A stretch of DNA of 64,000 nucleotides, from assembly GCA_963724535.1 (NCBI GenBank), contig CAVRVD010000014.1:248001-312000 (forward strand), written 5' to 3'. The notes beneath the pieces were generated by a model, which did not search any database, was not told where the DNA came from, and saw only the letters and a program-made list of their open reading frames with translations. This document shows, one piece after another, positions 43,866 to 51,649 of this stretch (positions are counted from its first letter, which is position 1; every line of letters begins with the position of its first letter). A program made the translations under genes and the position numbers. The DNA comes from JADJPO01 sp963724535 (GTDB lineage: Bacteria; Actinomycetota; Actinomycetes; Actinomycetales; Kineosporiaceae).

Positions 43866-44981
43866 TCACCGGTCCAGGCGGGCGTCGAGCTCAGCGACGA
43901 TCTGCTCACTCGCCCCGGACTCGGGGTAGGGCAGAGCCCGGGCCAGCAGCGACTCCTGCCAGCCCGCGGCGTCCGAGAGTGCCTGGAACAGAGCCTTCTC
44001 GGGGTCGTCGTCGCCGAGCAGACGGCACCAGCCGTCCAGTAGCTCGGGTCGCTCGGTGCTGTCGCGCAGCACCAGCAGGGGACGGCGCAGGAAGCACGCC
44101 TCCTCTTGCACACCTCCGCTGTCGGAGATGATCAGCGTGGCCTCGGCCTCCAGCGCCAGGAAGTCGGTCGGGTTCAGCGGAGGCAGCAGCCGCAGCCGCT
44201 CCAGCAGATGGGTCAGTCCGTAGGACTGCACCTGTTGGCGGGTGTGCGGGTGCAGCGGCAGCACGAACGGCATCTGCCGGGCGAGCCGGTCGAAGGCGGT
44301 GAGCATGGCGCGCAGGCGATCGGGATCGTCGATGTTGGACACTCGGTGCATGGTGGTCAGCACATAGTCGGTGTCGGCGAGACCGAAGCGGGACAGGGTC
44401 TCGCGCCGGGTGCCCTCGTCGGGCAGTAGCCACGACAGCGCGTCGAACAGGGTGTTGCCGGTGACCGCGATCCTCTCGGGCGCCACCCCCTCGGCCAGCA
44501 GTCGCTCCGCGTTGGCGGCCGCCGGCGCGCAGCACAGGTCGGCGATCCGGTCCACCAACAGCCGGTTGCTCTCCTCCGGCATCGACAGGTCGTCGCTGCG
44601 CAGTCCGGCCTCGACGTGGACCAGCGGGGTCCGGGTGGCGTTGGCGGCCAGCGCGCCGGCCAGGGTGGAGTTGGTATCGCCCTGGACCACGACGGCGGCG
44701 ATCGGCTCGCCTGCCTCGGCGCGGCCCACCAGGTACTCGGTCAGTGCCGTGGTCGCCGTCCCGATCTGAACCCCGCGGTGGGTGCCGCCGACGCGGATCC
44801 GGACGTCGACACCGGGCAGGCCCACCTCGCGTTGGACGGCGTCCCACATCTGGTCGTCGTAGTGCTGCCCGGTGTGGGCCAGGAGCGCCCGCCGGCCCAG
44901 CGCGCGGATCACGCCGAACAGCTTGACCGCCTCCGGGCGGGTGCCGACGACGACGAGGACCCGGTCGGCAGGTGGCTTCAT
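43866..44981 (-). CDS. wecB: UDP-N-acetylglucosamine 2-epimerase (non-hydrolysing)
   Basis: A 371-residue enzyme that converts UDP-GlcNAc to UDP-ManNAc for surface polysaccharides. VVVGTRPEAVKLFGVI (10-25), GQHYDDQMWD, VVVQGDTNSTLAG, HVEAGLRSDDLSMPEESNR and the C-terminal SDSGGVQEEACFLRRPLLVLRDSTERPE are the family signatures, with the His and Glu/Asp residues of the active site in place. ATG 44981 overlaps the flippase stop by 4 bases. No wecC (UDP-ManNAc dehydrogenase) is in the window, so the product may be used as ManNAc directly or oxidised by an enzyme encoded elsewhere. Confidence 0.94.
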   Translation of the reverse strand: MKPPADRVLVVVGTRPEAVKLFGVIRALGRRALLAHTGQHYDDQMWDAVQREVGLPGVDVRIRVGGTHRGVQIGTATTALTEYLVGRAEAGEPIAAVVVQGDTNSTLAGALAANATRTPLVHVEAGLRSDDLSMPEESNRLLVDRIADLCCAPAAANAERLLAEGVAPERIAVTGNTLFDALSWLLPDEGTRRETLSRFGLADTDYVLTTMHRVSNIDDPDRLRAMLTAFDRLARQMPFVLPLHPHTRQQVQSYGLTHLLERLRLLPPLNPTDFLALEAEATLIISDSGGVQEEACFLRRPLLVLRDSTERPELLDGWCRLLGDDDPEKALFQALSDAAGWQESLLARALPYPESGASEQIVAELDARLDR

Positions 44982-46495
44982 GAGCGCCTCAGCTCCTTGA
45001 GCTCGGCCAGGGCACCGCGGTCCAGGACCAGCAGCACCCCTGCGTAGACGATGCCGAGCAGCAGCCCGATCCAGACCAGGCCGGGCAGGGACGCGGGCGA
45101 CGGCGCCAGGCCGGTCGCCTCCAGACCCAGCGCGACGGCGACGGTCGTCGCGGCGGCCACCACCGGTCCGCGCAGCACGGTGAGGGTGGCCGCCCCGATC
45201 ACGCCCGCGCGCACCAGGGCGAGGAGCACCCCGACGGCGACGAGCCCGGCCGCCAGCACCTGGGCCCAGGCGACCGCCACGATCGCCTGCTCCATCGGCG
45301 GCGGGCCGTCGGACCAGCCGACACCTCGCACGGCCAGCACGGCCAGGACCAGGAGCAGCACCACGTGGACGGCCTGGGCGGCCAGGAAGTGCCCGGGCCG
45401 GCCGATCGCCCGCAGTGCGTCGTAGCCGGCCAGCAGCAGGCTGAGCAGCAGGCCGTAGCCGCACAGCACGGTGAGCACCGCTGCCGAGGGGGCCCACCGT
45501 TGGTCGATGACGACGATCCGCGGCGCCAGCAGGGCCAGCAGCAGGTACAGGCCACCGGTGCTGGCCACCAGCACGTGCAGGACGCGCCGCGCGGCCGGGG
45601 CGACCGCACCCGCCGTAGCGGCGATCGGCCGCGTCGGGGCGCCGTCCGGATCGGCGCCCTGTGCACGGGCGATCAGCCGGGTGTAGACGGGGAAGGCCAC
45701 GCCGCTGAGCACCACCGCGATCATGATGTACGGCACGAAAGCGAACCGGTAGGCGTAGGAGTACAGGCCGTTGGCGTCCTCACCCAGCGCCCGGGTCACC
45801 ACCACGTAGTCGATGTTCAGCAGCAGCACCCCGAGGACTGCCGCCGGGCCCACCACCCGGGCCCAGCCGACGGTCTCACGCAGATGGACGGTGTTCCAGT
45901 GCAACGGGATCCGCACCCCGACCGCCAGGCCGAGCAGCGGGGCCAGTACCGCGGTGAGCAGGATCCCGGCGACCAGTGACCAGACCCCGGCGCCGGCGGC
46001 CGCCGCGGCGATGGTGACCAGCGCCCCGGCCAGAGCGCTGCCCGCATCCGGCACCAGACGGCGGCGGAAGTCCAGGTGGCGATGCAGGTAGGCCATCTGC
46101 ACCCCGGCGTAGGCGGTGAACGGCAGGCTGAGCCCGGCCACGCGGATCGGCCCGGCCGCGTTCGGCGCCCCCACCCAGGACGCGATCGCTCCGCCGCCGA
46201 GCAGCAGCAGGAGGCTGGCCACGCCGGCCACCGCGACGGACAGGGCCGCCACGGTGCCGGAGAACTCCCGCGGCTCGTGCCGGGTGCGGCTCACCACGTC
46301 GTAGACCCCCATCGACTGCAGGGTCATGCCGAGGTTGACGAGCAGCACCGCGATGGTCGCCGCACCCACCTCGGCCCGGGTCAGGAAGGCGCCCAGGGCC
46401 AAGGTGACCAACACCTGGGCGCCCTTGCTGAGCAGGTTGACCAGACCCAGCCACGCCGCCCCCCTGGCCGCCTGACCGCCGAGCGTCGTGGTCAC
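44978..46495 (-). CDS. Polysaccharide flippase (Wzx/MATE-like)
   Basis: A 505-residue protein with about fourteen hydrophobic segments, of the polysaccharide-export (PST/Wzx) type. The N-terminus GGQAARGAAWLGLVNLLSKGAQVLVTLALGAFLTRAEVG is typical, as are YDVVSRTRHEP and GLYSYAYRFAFVPYIMIAVVLSGVAFPVYTRL in the middle. It should move lipid-linked repeat units to the outer face of the cytoplasmic membrane. GTG 46495 overlaps the stop of the upstream GT87 gene by 4 bases; longer upstream frames read unrelated Arg-rich sequence. Its stop in turn overlaps wecB, so the three genes are tightly coupled. Confidence 0.9.
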   Translation of the reverse strand: MTTTLGGQAARGAAWLGLVNLLSKGAQVLVTLALGAFLTRAEVGAATIAVLLVNLGMTLQSMGVYDVVSRTRHEPREFSGTVAALSVAVAGVASLLLLLGGGAIASWVGAPNAAGPIRVAGLSLPFTAYAGVQMAYLHRHLDFRRRLVPDAGSALAGALVTIAAAAAGAGVWSLVAGILLTAVLAPLLGLAVGVRIPLHWNTVHLRETVGWARVVGPAAVLGVLLLNIDYVVVTRALGEDANGLYSYAYRFAFVPYIMIAVVLSGVAFPVYTRLIARAQGADPDGAPTRPIAATAGAVAPAARRVLHVLVASTGGLYLLLALLAPRIVVIDQRWAPSAAVLTVLCGYGLLLSLLLAGYDALRAIGRPGHFLAAQAVHVVLLLVLAVLAVRGVGWSDGPPPMEQAIVAVAWAQVLAAGLVAVGVLLALVRAGVIGAATLTVLRGPVVAAATTVAVALGLEATGLAPSPASLPGLVWIGLLLGIVYAGVLLVLDRGALAELKELRRS

Positions 46496-47811
46496 GTCGC
46501 CGCCTGCGGCAGGCGGTGCCCGCGGCTCGGCGCGGTCAGCGCGGTCAGCGCCGCGACGGCCAGGACGGCGGCGAGCAGTACGGCCGCCGCGTCCAGCAGG
46601 CCGGCCACCCGGGCACCGGCGACCTCGAGGACCACCTGGTCGACCGCGTACAGGTGCAGGTGCGGCACGGCCAGACAGATCACGACGGCCCAGCCGGCTG
46701 CCGGCATCCACGGTGGTGCCTGCGGCCAGCGGCGGTAGACCAGGCCCACCGCGAGCGCCGTCGCGGCCGGCACGGCGGCGAGGGCGTCGCCCGGCTGGTG
46801 CACCACGGCGACCAGGACCGCCAGCACGGTCACCAGGTCGGCCCAGACCGTGGTCAGTGACGCCTCGGTCGGCGCAGTGTCGGTCCTCGCCCGGTGCACC
46901 AGCAGCCCGATCCCGACCAGCACCACCGCCGCGGCGATCGTCTCCGCCGCAGCGGGCGGGGTCCAGTCCAGGGCCCGGGACAGGGCCGCGGTGACGTCGA
47001 TGCGCACCGAGTCGGGGGAGGAGACCGACCCGTAGGCCGTGCCCGTGGCGTACTCGACGTTACGGCGCAGCACGTCGGCGAAGGCGAGGGGACCCCCGGC
47101 GCGGACCACCAGCAGGACCAGCACCGGCACGGAGGCGAGGGCGGCCAGTGCCGTGCCGCCCAGGGCCACCGCGGTGCGGCTGCGCAGGAGGAGCAGCAGG
47201 GTCAGCGGCAACCCGAACTGTGGCTTGATCCAGGCCAGTGCCAGGCAGAACGCGGCCAGTCGTGGCCGGTCCCGCCAACCCAGGGCACCGGCCACCCCCA
47301 CGGCGACCAGCGGGTTGACCTGGCCCAGGTACAGCTGGGCCTTGCCGACCTGACCGGCGATCAGGGCGGCGGTCAGGGCCGGCCACGCCCACCAGGGGGC
47401 TGCCGCCCAGGTGCACGCCCAGCGCGCCAGCAGGGCCAGCAGCGCGGCGTTCACCGCCAGCATGCCGACGGCGGCGGCCGGGTAGTCCAGGGCCGCGATC
47501 GGGGTGTGCAGCCATAGGTGAGCCGGCAGGTACAGGTCGAACTCCTGGACCACTGGCCAGTTCTCGAACATCCGCTGCGGGTCGTAGGGCATCCCGCCGG
47601 GGCGCCACAGCTCGCGGATCGGGTAGTAGGTGGCATCGCGCAGGTCCTGCATCCGCACCCCGTCGCCGCCCGGGGCCGCGGGCCGCGGCAGCCCGGCGAG
47701 GGTGAGTCGGGCGACGTAGGCCAGCGCCAGGGCGGCCGGCAGCCAGGCGCCGACGACCGCGAGTCGGGCCCGCGTCAGGCGGGGCGTAGCCAGCTCAGCC
47801 GACCGCGACAC
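46492..47811 (-). CDS. GT87 (DUF2029) membrane glycosyltransferase
   Basis: A 439-residue polytopic protein with about eleven hydrophobic segments. The LYLGQVNPLVAVGVAGAL motif (about residues 165-185) and WIKPQFGLPLTLLLLLRSR are characteristic of GT87 enzymes, which in actinomycetes transfer mannose from polyprenyl-phosphate-mannose outside the membrane. Long loops after the first segment (DLRDATYYPIRELWRPGGMPYDPQRM) hold the acidic residue expected at the GT-C catalytic site. GTG 47811 overlaps the Wzz-like gene end by 17 bases. Linkage to flippase and ligase suggests that it extends or branches the exported polymer. Confidence 0.85.
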   Translation of the reverse strand: MSRSAELATPRLTRARLAVVGAWLPAALALAYVARLTLAGLPRPAAPGGDGVRMQDLRDATYYPIRELWRPGGMPYDPQRMFENWPVVQEFDLYLPAHLWLHTPIAALDYPAAAVGMLAVNAALLALLARWACTWAAAPWWAWPALTAALIAGQVGKAQLYLGQVNPLVAVGVAGALGWRDRPRLAAFCLALAWIKPQFGLPLTLLLLLRSRTAVALGGTALAALASVPVLVLLVVRAGGPLAFADVLRRNVEYATGTAYGSVSSPDSVRIDVTAALSRALDWTPPAAAETIAAAVVLVGIGLLVHRARTDTAPTEASLTTVWADLVTVLAVLVAVVHQPGDALAAVPAATALAVGLVYRRWPQAPPWMPAAGWAVVICLAVPHLHLYAVDQVVLEVAGARVAGLLDAAAVLLAAVLAVAALTALTAPSRGHRLPQAAT

Positions 47812-48955
47812 CGGCGACGCCCGTGCCGTGTGTCCGCATCGCGACCAGCGCCGTGGTCAGCTCGGTCGGCGTGGTCCCGCCCAGGCGGACGCTCACCACG
47901 AGGTGGCTCAGCGGGTTCAGCGGCGAGTGGGTCGGGGAGTCGTCGCCTGCCGAGCCGGGCGAGCTCATCGGCGCGAACAGGCCTCTCTGGCGCCGGGCCG
48001 GAAGGGTCGGTGCGTCGTCCGGACCGCCGCCAGGCACCGCGGCCGGCCGGGTGACCCTCTGGGATCCGCCGTCGAGCCACTCCTCGAACGGGCGCCCGGT
48101 GGACCGGGAGCCGACCGCCGGGCTGACCGGCAGTCCGGCATCGCGGGCCACCCGCAGGTTGCGCAGGGCATTGCGCAACCGCGGGGCCAGGTCGTCGCGC
48201 AAAGGCGCCCCGGCCGGGATGACGGTGACCTCGGTGGCCACCGGCTTCTGCGCCAGTAGATGGGCCGCCAGCAGGTTGAGGCCCTGGTCGTCGTCGTTCA
48301 GGGCCACCACCGGCGGCGGCTCGCCGCCGGAGGCGAACACCTCCTCGACAACCTGCTCGACGTCCGGCACGGTCAGCAGCCGGGGCCGTAGCCCCTGGAC
48401 GGCGATCACCGTGACCAGCGAGGCCAGCAGGCCGGCGACCGTGCCGAGACCGATCGCCAGGAGCGGGTCGCGCTCGACCCGTTGCGCCGTCGGCCCGCCG
48501 GCGCCGATCGTCTTCAGCTCGGCCACCGGCGCGAGCAGGTCGGCCTTCTGGATCTGGGCGACCAGCGCGGTCAGCATGGCCACGGCGCCGTCCTGGTCGG
48601 CGGCGACCACGCTGACCCGGGCCACGCTCGAGCCCGGGACCAGCTCGACGGTGATCGAGTTGCGCAGGTCCGGCACGGAGGGCGCCTGCGGCACCGCGGC
48701 TCGGATCGCGGTCAGCGTGCCGTCGGAGACGGCCAGCTCGGGCAGTGCCTGCATGGTCAGCGACACCACGGCGCCGTAGTCGGCCGGCATGTTCTGGTCG
48801 GTCACCGTGGGGGAGGCGACCAACCCGACTCGCGCGCTGAAGGACGCCGGCCGGGTGAGCAGGACCAGGACCACGAGGGCGAGCACGCCGAGGCCCACGG
48901 CGATCGCGGGCAGGAGGGCACGGCGGAACGCCGCCAGGGTCTGGGCGCCGGTCAT
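47795..48955 (-). CDS. Wzz/YveK-like chain-length or capsule-assembly membrane protein
   Basis: A 386-residue protein with a first membrane segment at about 14-34 (LLPAIAVGLGVLALVVLVLL) and a second near 165-185 (LLAIGLGTVAGLLASLVTVIAV), with the intervening 130 residues facing outward. This is the topology of Wzz-type regulators. The C-terminal 200 residues are cytoplasmic, but no Walker motif or Tyr cluster of a BY-kinase is present, so it is not the fused kinase form. ATG 48955 overlaps the upstream GT4 stop by 4 bases. It probably sets the length of the polymer built by the ligase/polymerase at 50064. Confidence 0.75.
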   Translation of the reverse strand: MTGAQTLAAFRRALLPAIAVGLGVLALVVLVLLTRPASFSARVGLVASPTVTDQNMPADYGAVVSLTMQALPELAVSDGTLTAIRAAVPQAPSVPDLRNSITVELVPGSSVARVSVVAADQDGAVAMLTALVAQIQKADLLAPVAELKTIGAGGPTAQRVERDPLLAIGLGTVAGLLASLVTVIAVQGLRPRLLTVPDVEQVVEEVFASGGEPPPVVALNDDDQGLNLLAAHLLAQKPVATEVTVIPAGAPLRDDLAPRLRNALRNLRVARDAGLPVSPAVGSRSTGRPFEEWLDGGSQRVTRPAAVPGGGPDDAPTLPARRQRGLFAPMSSPGSAGDDSPTHSPLNPLSHLVVSVRLGGTTPTELTTALVAMRTHGTGVAGVAVG

Positions 48956-50067
48956 CGAGAATCCGTCCGGGTTGTCGGTCGCTGGGCGGAGAGGAGCTCC
49001 CTGAGGAGTCGATCGTAACGACGCACCATGTCGGTGGGGTCGTAGTGGTCGCAGATCACCTCGGCAGCCCGGGCACCGGCCTCGGCAGCGGCGTCGGGGT
49101 CGGTCAGCAACCGGGTCAGGGCGTCGCCGAGCGCGTCCGGGTCCCGCGGCGGCACCAGAAGGCCGCCGCCGTGCCGCAGTACCTCGGCCACGCCGTCCAC
49201 GTCGGTGGCGACCACCGGCCGGCCGGCCGCCATCGACTCCAGCACCGCCACCGGCAGACCTTCCCAGTCGCTGGCGAGGGTGGTCAGGTCGGCGGCGGCG
49301 AGCAGTGCCGGGACGTCCGCGCGGGCGCCGAGCAGCTGCACCCGGTCGGCCAGGCCGAGCCCGTCGCGCAGCCGCAGGAGCCGATCGCGGTTCGGCCCGT
49401 CGCCGGCAAGGAGCAGCAGCGCCGGTGCCGGCACCTTCGCGAAGGCCTGGAACAGGACGTCGTGTCGCTTCTGGTCGACCAGCCGTGCCAAGCACAGGGC
49501 CACCGGGACGTCGGCCGGCAGGTCCAGGGCCCGACGGGCCTCACCGCGCTCCGGCATCGGTGGGGCGGTCACCGCGTTCGGGATCACCTCGATCCGCCGG
49601 GCCCGCAGGCCGGACTGCTCCAGCCGGCTGCGGATGGCCTCGCTGACGGTGACCACGGCGTCCGGCGCCCGCGACAGCAGCCGTGCGGCGTAGCGGTAGT
49701 CCTCGGCGGCGACCCCGTGGAACACCGTGACCAGCGGGGCACGGTGGCGCAGGGTGCGCAGGGCCAGCCAGGTCGCTGCGGTGACCCCGACGTTGTGCGC
49801 CACGACGACGTCCGGATCGGCCCGGCGGATGGCCTGGCGGGTGGCGCGAAGCGCCCGGGCGAAGCCGGTGGGGCGGCGGCGGGACAGCGGGACCCGGTGT
49901 GCGCGGGCGTGCTCGCCGTCCACGAGCTCGTCCTCCCGGTGACCGCCGGCGCTGGCCACCTCGCTGGTCCAGCCGACCTCCTCGGCCCGGTGGACCAGCT
50001 CGACCACGAGCGATTCGGCGCCGCCGGTGCCCATCTCGCCGATCGCGTGCAGCACCCGCAGCGTCAT
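48952..50067 (-). CDS. Family 4 glycosyltransferase
   Basis: A 371-residue GT-B enzyme. N-terminal domain: RVLHAIGEMGTGGAESLVVELVHRA, with the GGAE acceptor loop (about 15-18). Donor domain: CLARLVDQKRHDVLFQAFAKV, LLAGDGPNRDRLLRL and the SDWEGLPVAVLESMAAGRPVVATDVDG motif containing the E-x7-E donor pair. All functional segments look intact. ATG 50067 overlaps the ligase stop by 4 bases, and upstream in-frame codons translate Arg/Pro-rich nonsense. Cytoplasmic; builds the lipid-linked unit. Confidence 0.92.
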   Translation of the reverse strand: MTLRVLHAIGEMGTGGAESLVVELVHRAEEVGWTSEVASAGGHREDELVDGEHARAHRVPLSRRRPTGFARALRATRQAIRRADPDVVVAHNVGVTAATWLALRTLRHRAPLVTVFHGVAAEDYRYAARLLSRAPDAVVTVSEAIRSRLEQSGLRARRIEVIPNAVTAPPMPERGEARRALDLPADVPVALCLARLVDQKRHDVLFQAFAKVPAPALLLLAGDGPNRDRLLRLRDGLGLADRVQLLGARADVPALLAAADLTTLASDWEGLPVAVLESMAAGRPVVATDVDGVAEVLRHGGGLLVPPRDPDALGDALTRLLTDPDAAAEAGARAAEVICDHYDPTDMVRRYDRLLRELLSAQRPTTRTDSR

Positions 50068-51389
50068 CGGCCGACCGCCGTGGCCACCGCGGCGTCCTCG
50101 ACGCTCGCCCGGCTGGTGTGCCGGGCGCCGGAGCCGCGGGTCCGGATCTCGAGCGCCGCTGCCACCGACAGCGCGGCCCACAGCGGCATGTAGTACTGCT
50201 GGGAGAGGAAGAACGAGGCGGTGCACACCGCAAGCAGGCTGGCCTGGCAGGCGTAGGCAGTCAGCAGCGTCGGGTCGCCGGGTGGGGCGTGGGCACGACG
50301 GAGCCGGCGCACGGCCAGCTCGGTCGCCACGGCGGCGCCGAGGATCAGGCTGAGGAACAGGCCCAGCCCGCCCACCCCCAGCTCCGCGCCCACCTCGAGG
50401 TACATCTGGTGGGTCACCGGGGTCGGCTCGGCCAGCTCGGCGAAGCCGGAGTACTCGACGTAGCTGGTCTGGGCGCCGCCGGGGCCGACGCCGAGCAGCG
50501 GGTTGTCGCCCAGCATCCGCAGCGCCGCCTCCCAGCGCAGGGTGCGGGTCTCGATGTTGGTGGAGGCGATGTAGCGCTTCTGGGTGATCGCGAGCTCGAC
50601 CTGGTCGTAGGCGACGACGAGGACGCTGGCGCCGACCACAGCCAGCAGCCCGATCCCGGCGGCCAGTAACCGGGCGGGCACCAGGCGCCGCCAGGTGACG
50701 TAGCCCAGGGTGGCCACAAAGGCCAGTGCGCCCCCGCGGGAGACCGTGGCGGCCGACCCCGCCAGCAGTAGGGCCAGGGCGGCCGACAGGGCGAAGGCCC
50801 GCCGGCCGCGGGCGGCGCCGAGGTGGACCAGGGCGATCGGTGCGGCCGCGGTGAGCACGTAGGCAAGGTCGTTGGGGTCCTCCAGCGGACCGGTCGCCCG
50901 CGGCTCGTCGAGGATGACGAAGCTGGTCAGGGCCCCGGCTGCGGCGACCAGGGCTCCGCCGAGCAGGGCGCTCAGCGCAAGCCGGGGGTGGACGTCGTGG
51001 GTGAGCACGTCGACCAGGGCCACGGTGAGGGCGAGGAAGGGCAGCCAGCGGATCACGGTGGCCAGGGCGTGGCCGTTGTCCAGGTTGACCGCTGCCGAGG
51101 CGAGCACCACCACCGCCAGGGCGGCCACCCCCGCGACGAGGGGATGCGCAGTGGCGACCGGTCGGCGGGTCCACAGCCGGTTGGTCAGCCAGACCAGCAG
51201 GAACACCCCCGGCGCCACCTTGGCCAGCGCGGGGTGCACCGCCATGAGGTACCCCTCGACCTGTGCCGAGGCGAGCGCTGCCGCCACCGCGACGGCGAGC
51301 AGCCGGGAGCCGAGCCCAGGGGTCCGGCCGGTCCGCGCCGCCGGCACCGGTTGCCCGGTGGACGTCGTCGGGGCGGTCACGCTGGTCAC
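50064..51389 (-). CDS. O-antigen ligase / Wzy-type polymerase family protein
   Basis: A 441-residue membrane protein with about eleven hydrophobic segments. The Wzy_C region carries the long outward loop with RTLRWEAALRMLGDNPLLGVGPGGAQTSY, and THQMYLEVGAELGVGGLGLFLSLIL after it, both usual in the WaaL/Wzy family. It should polymerise or ligate the exported polysaccharide. The start is chosen at GTG 51389 (TSVTAPTTSTGQ), the first codon after an unrelated Arg-rich stretch; GTG 51380 is nearly equal. A 260-base gap upstream separates it from the GHL15-like gene and could hold a second promoter. Confidence 0.87.
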   Translation of the reverse strand: MTSVTAPTTSTGQPVPAARTGRTPGLGSRLLAVAVAAALASAQVEGYLMAVHPALAKVAPGVFLLVWLTNRLWTRRPVATAHPLVAGVAALAVVVLASAAVNLDNGHALATVIRWLPFLALTVALVDVLTHDVHPRLALSALLGGALVAAAGALTSFVILDEPRATGPLEDPNDLAYVLTAAAPIALVHLGAARGRRAFALSAALALLLAGSAATVSRGGALAFVATLGYVTWRRLVPARLLAAGIGLLAVVGASVLVVAYDQVELAITQKRYIASTNIETRTLRWEAALRMLGDNPLLGVGPGGAQTSYVEYSGFAELAEPTPVTHQMYLEVGAELGVGGLGLFLSLILGAAVATELAVRRLRRAHAPPGDPTLLTAYACQASLLAVCTASFFLSQQYYMPLWAALSVAAALEIRTRGSGARHTSRASVEDAAVATAVGR

Positions 51390-51649
51390 GGTGGGGGGTC
51401 GTCTCGATTCGGGGGTCTCGTCGGAGCGCCGTTCGGTCGATCGCGTACTGATCGGGCCGTCGCGTGTCGTCCTCGACGGCCGCGCTCCCGACTGCGGTGG
51501 GTGAGGACGCCCTGCTCTCCCCGAGGCTCCCCGCGGCCCAGGGTAACGGCCCAACGCCGCGCAGGTCCGTGTCGTCAAGGCGGGGCTGTCGCCCCGGTCC
51601 AGGTTGCAGACGCTCAGTGACGCCGGCCTCACCGTACGCTGCCGATCGT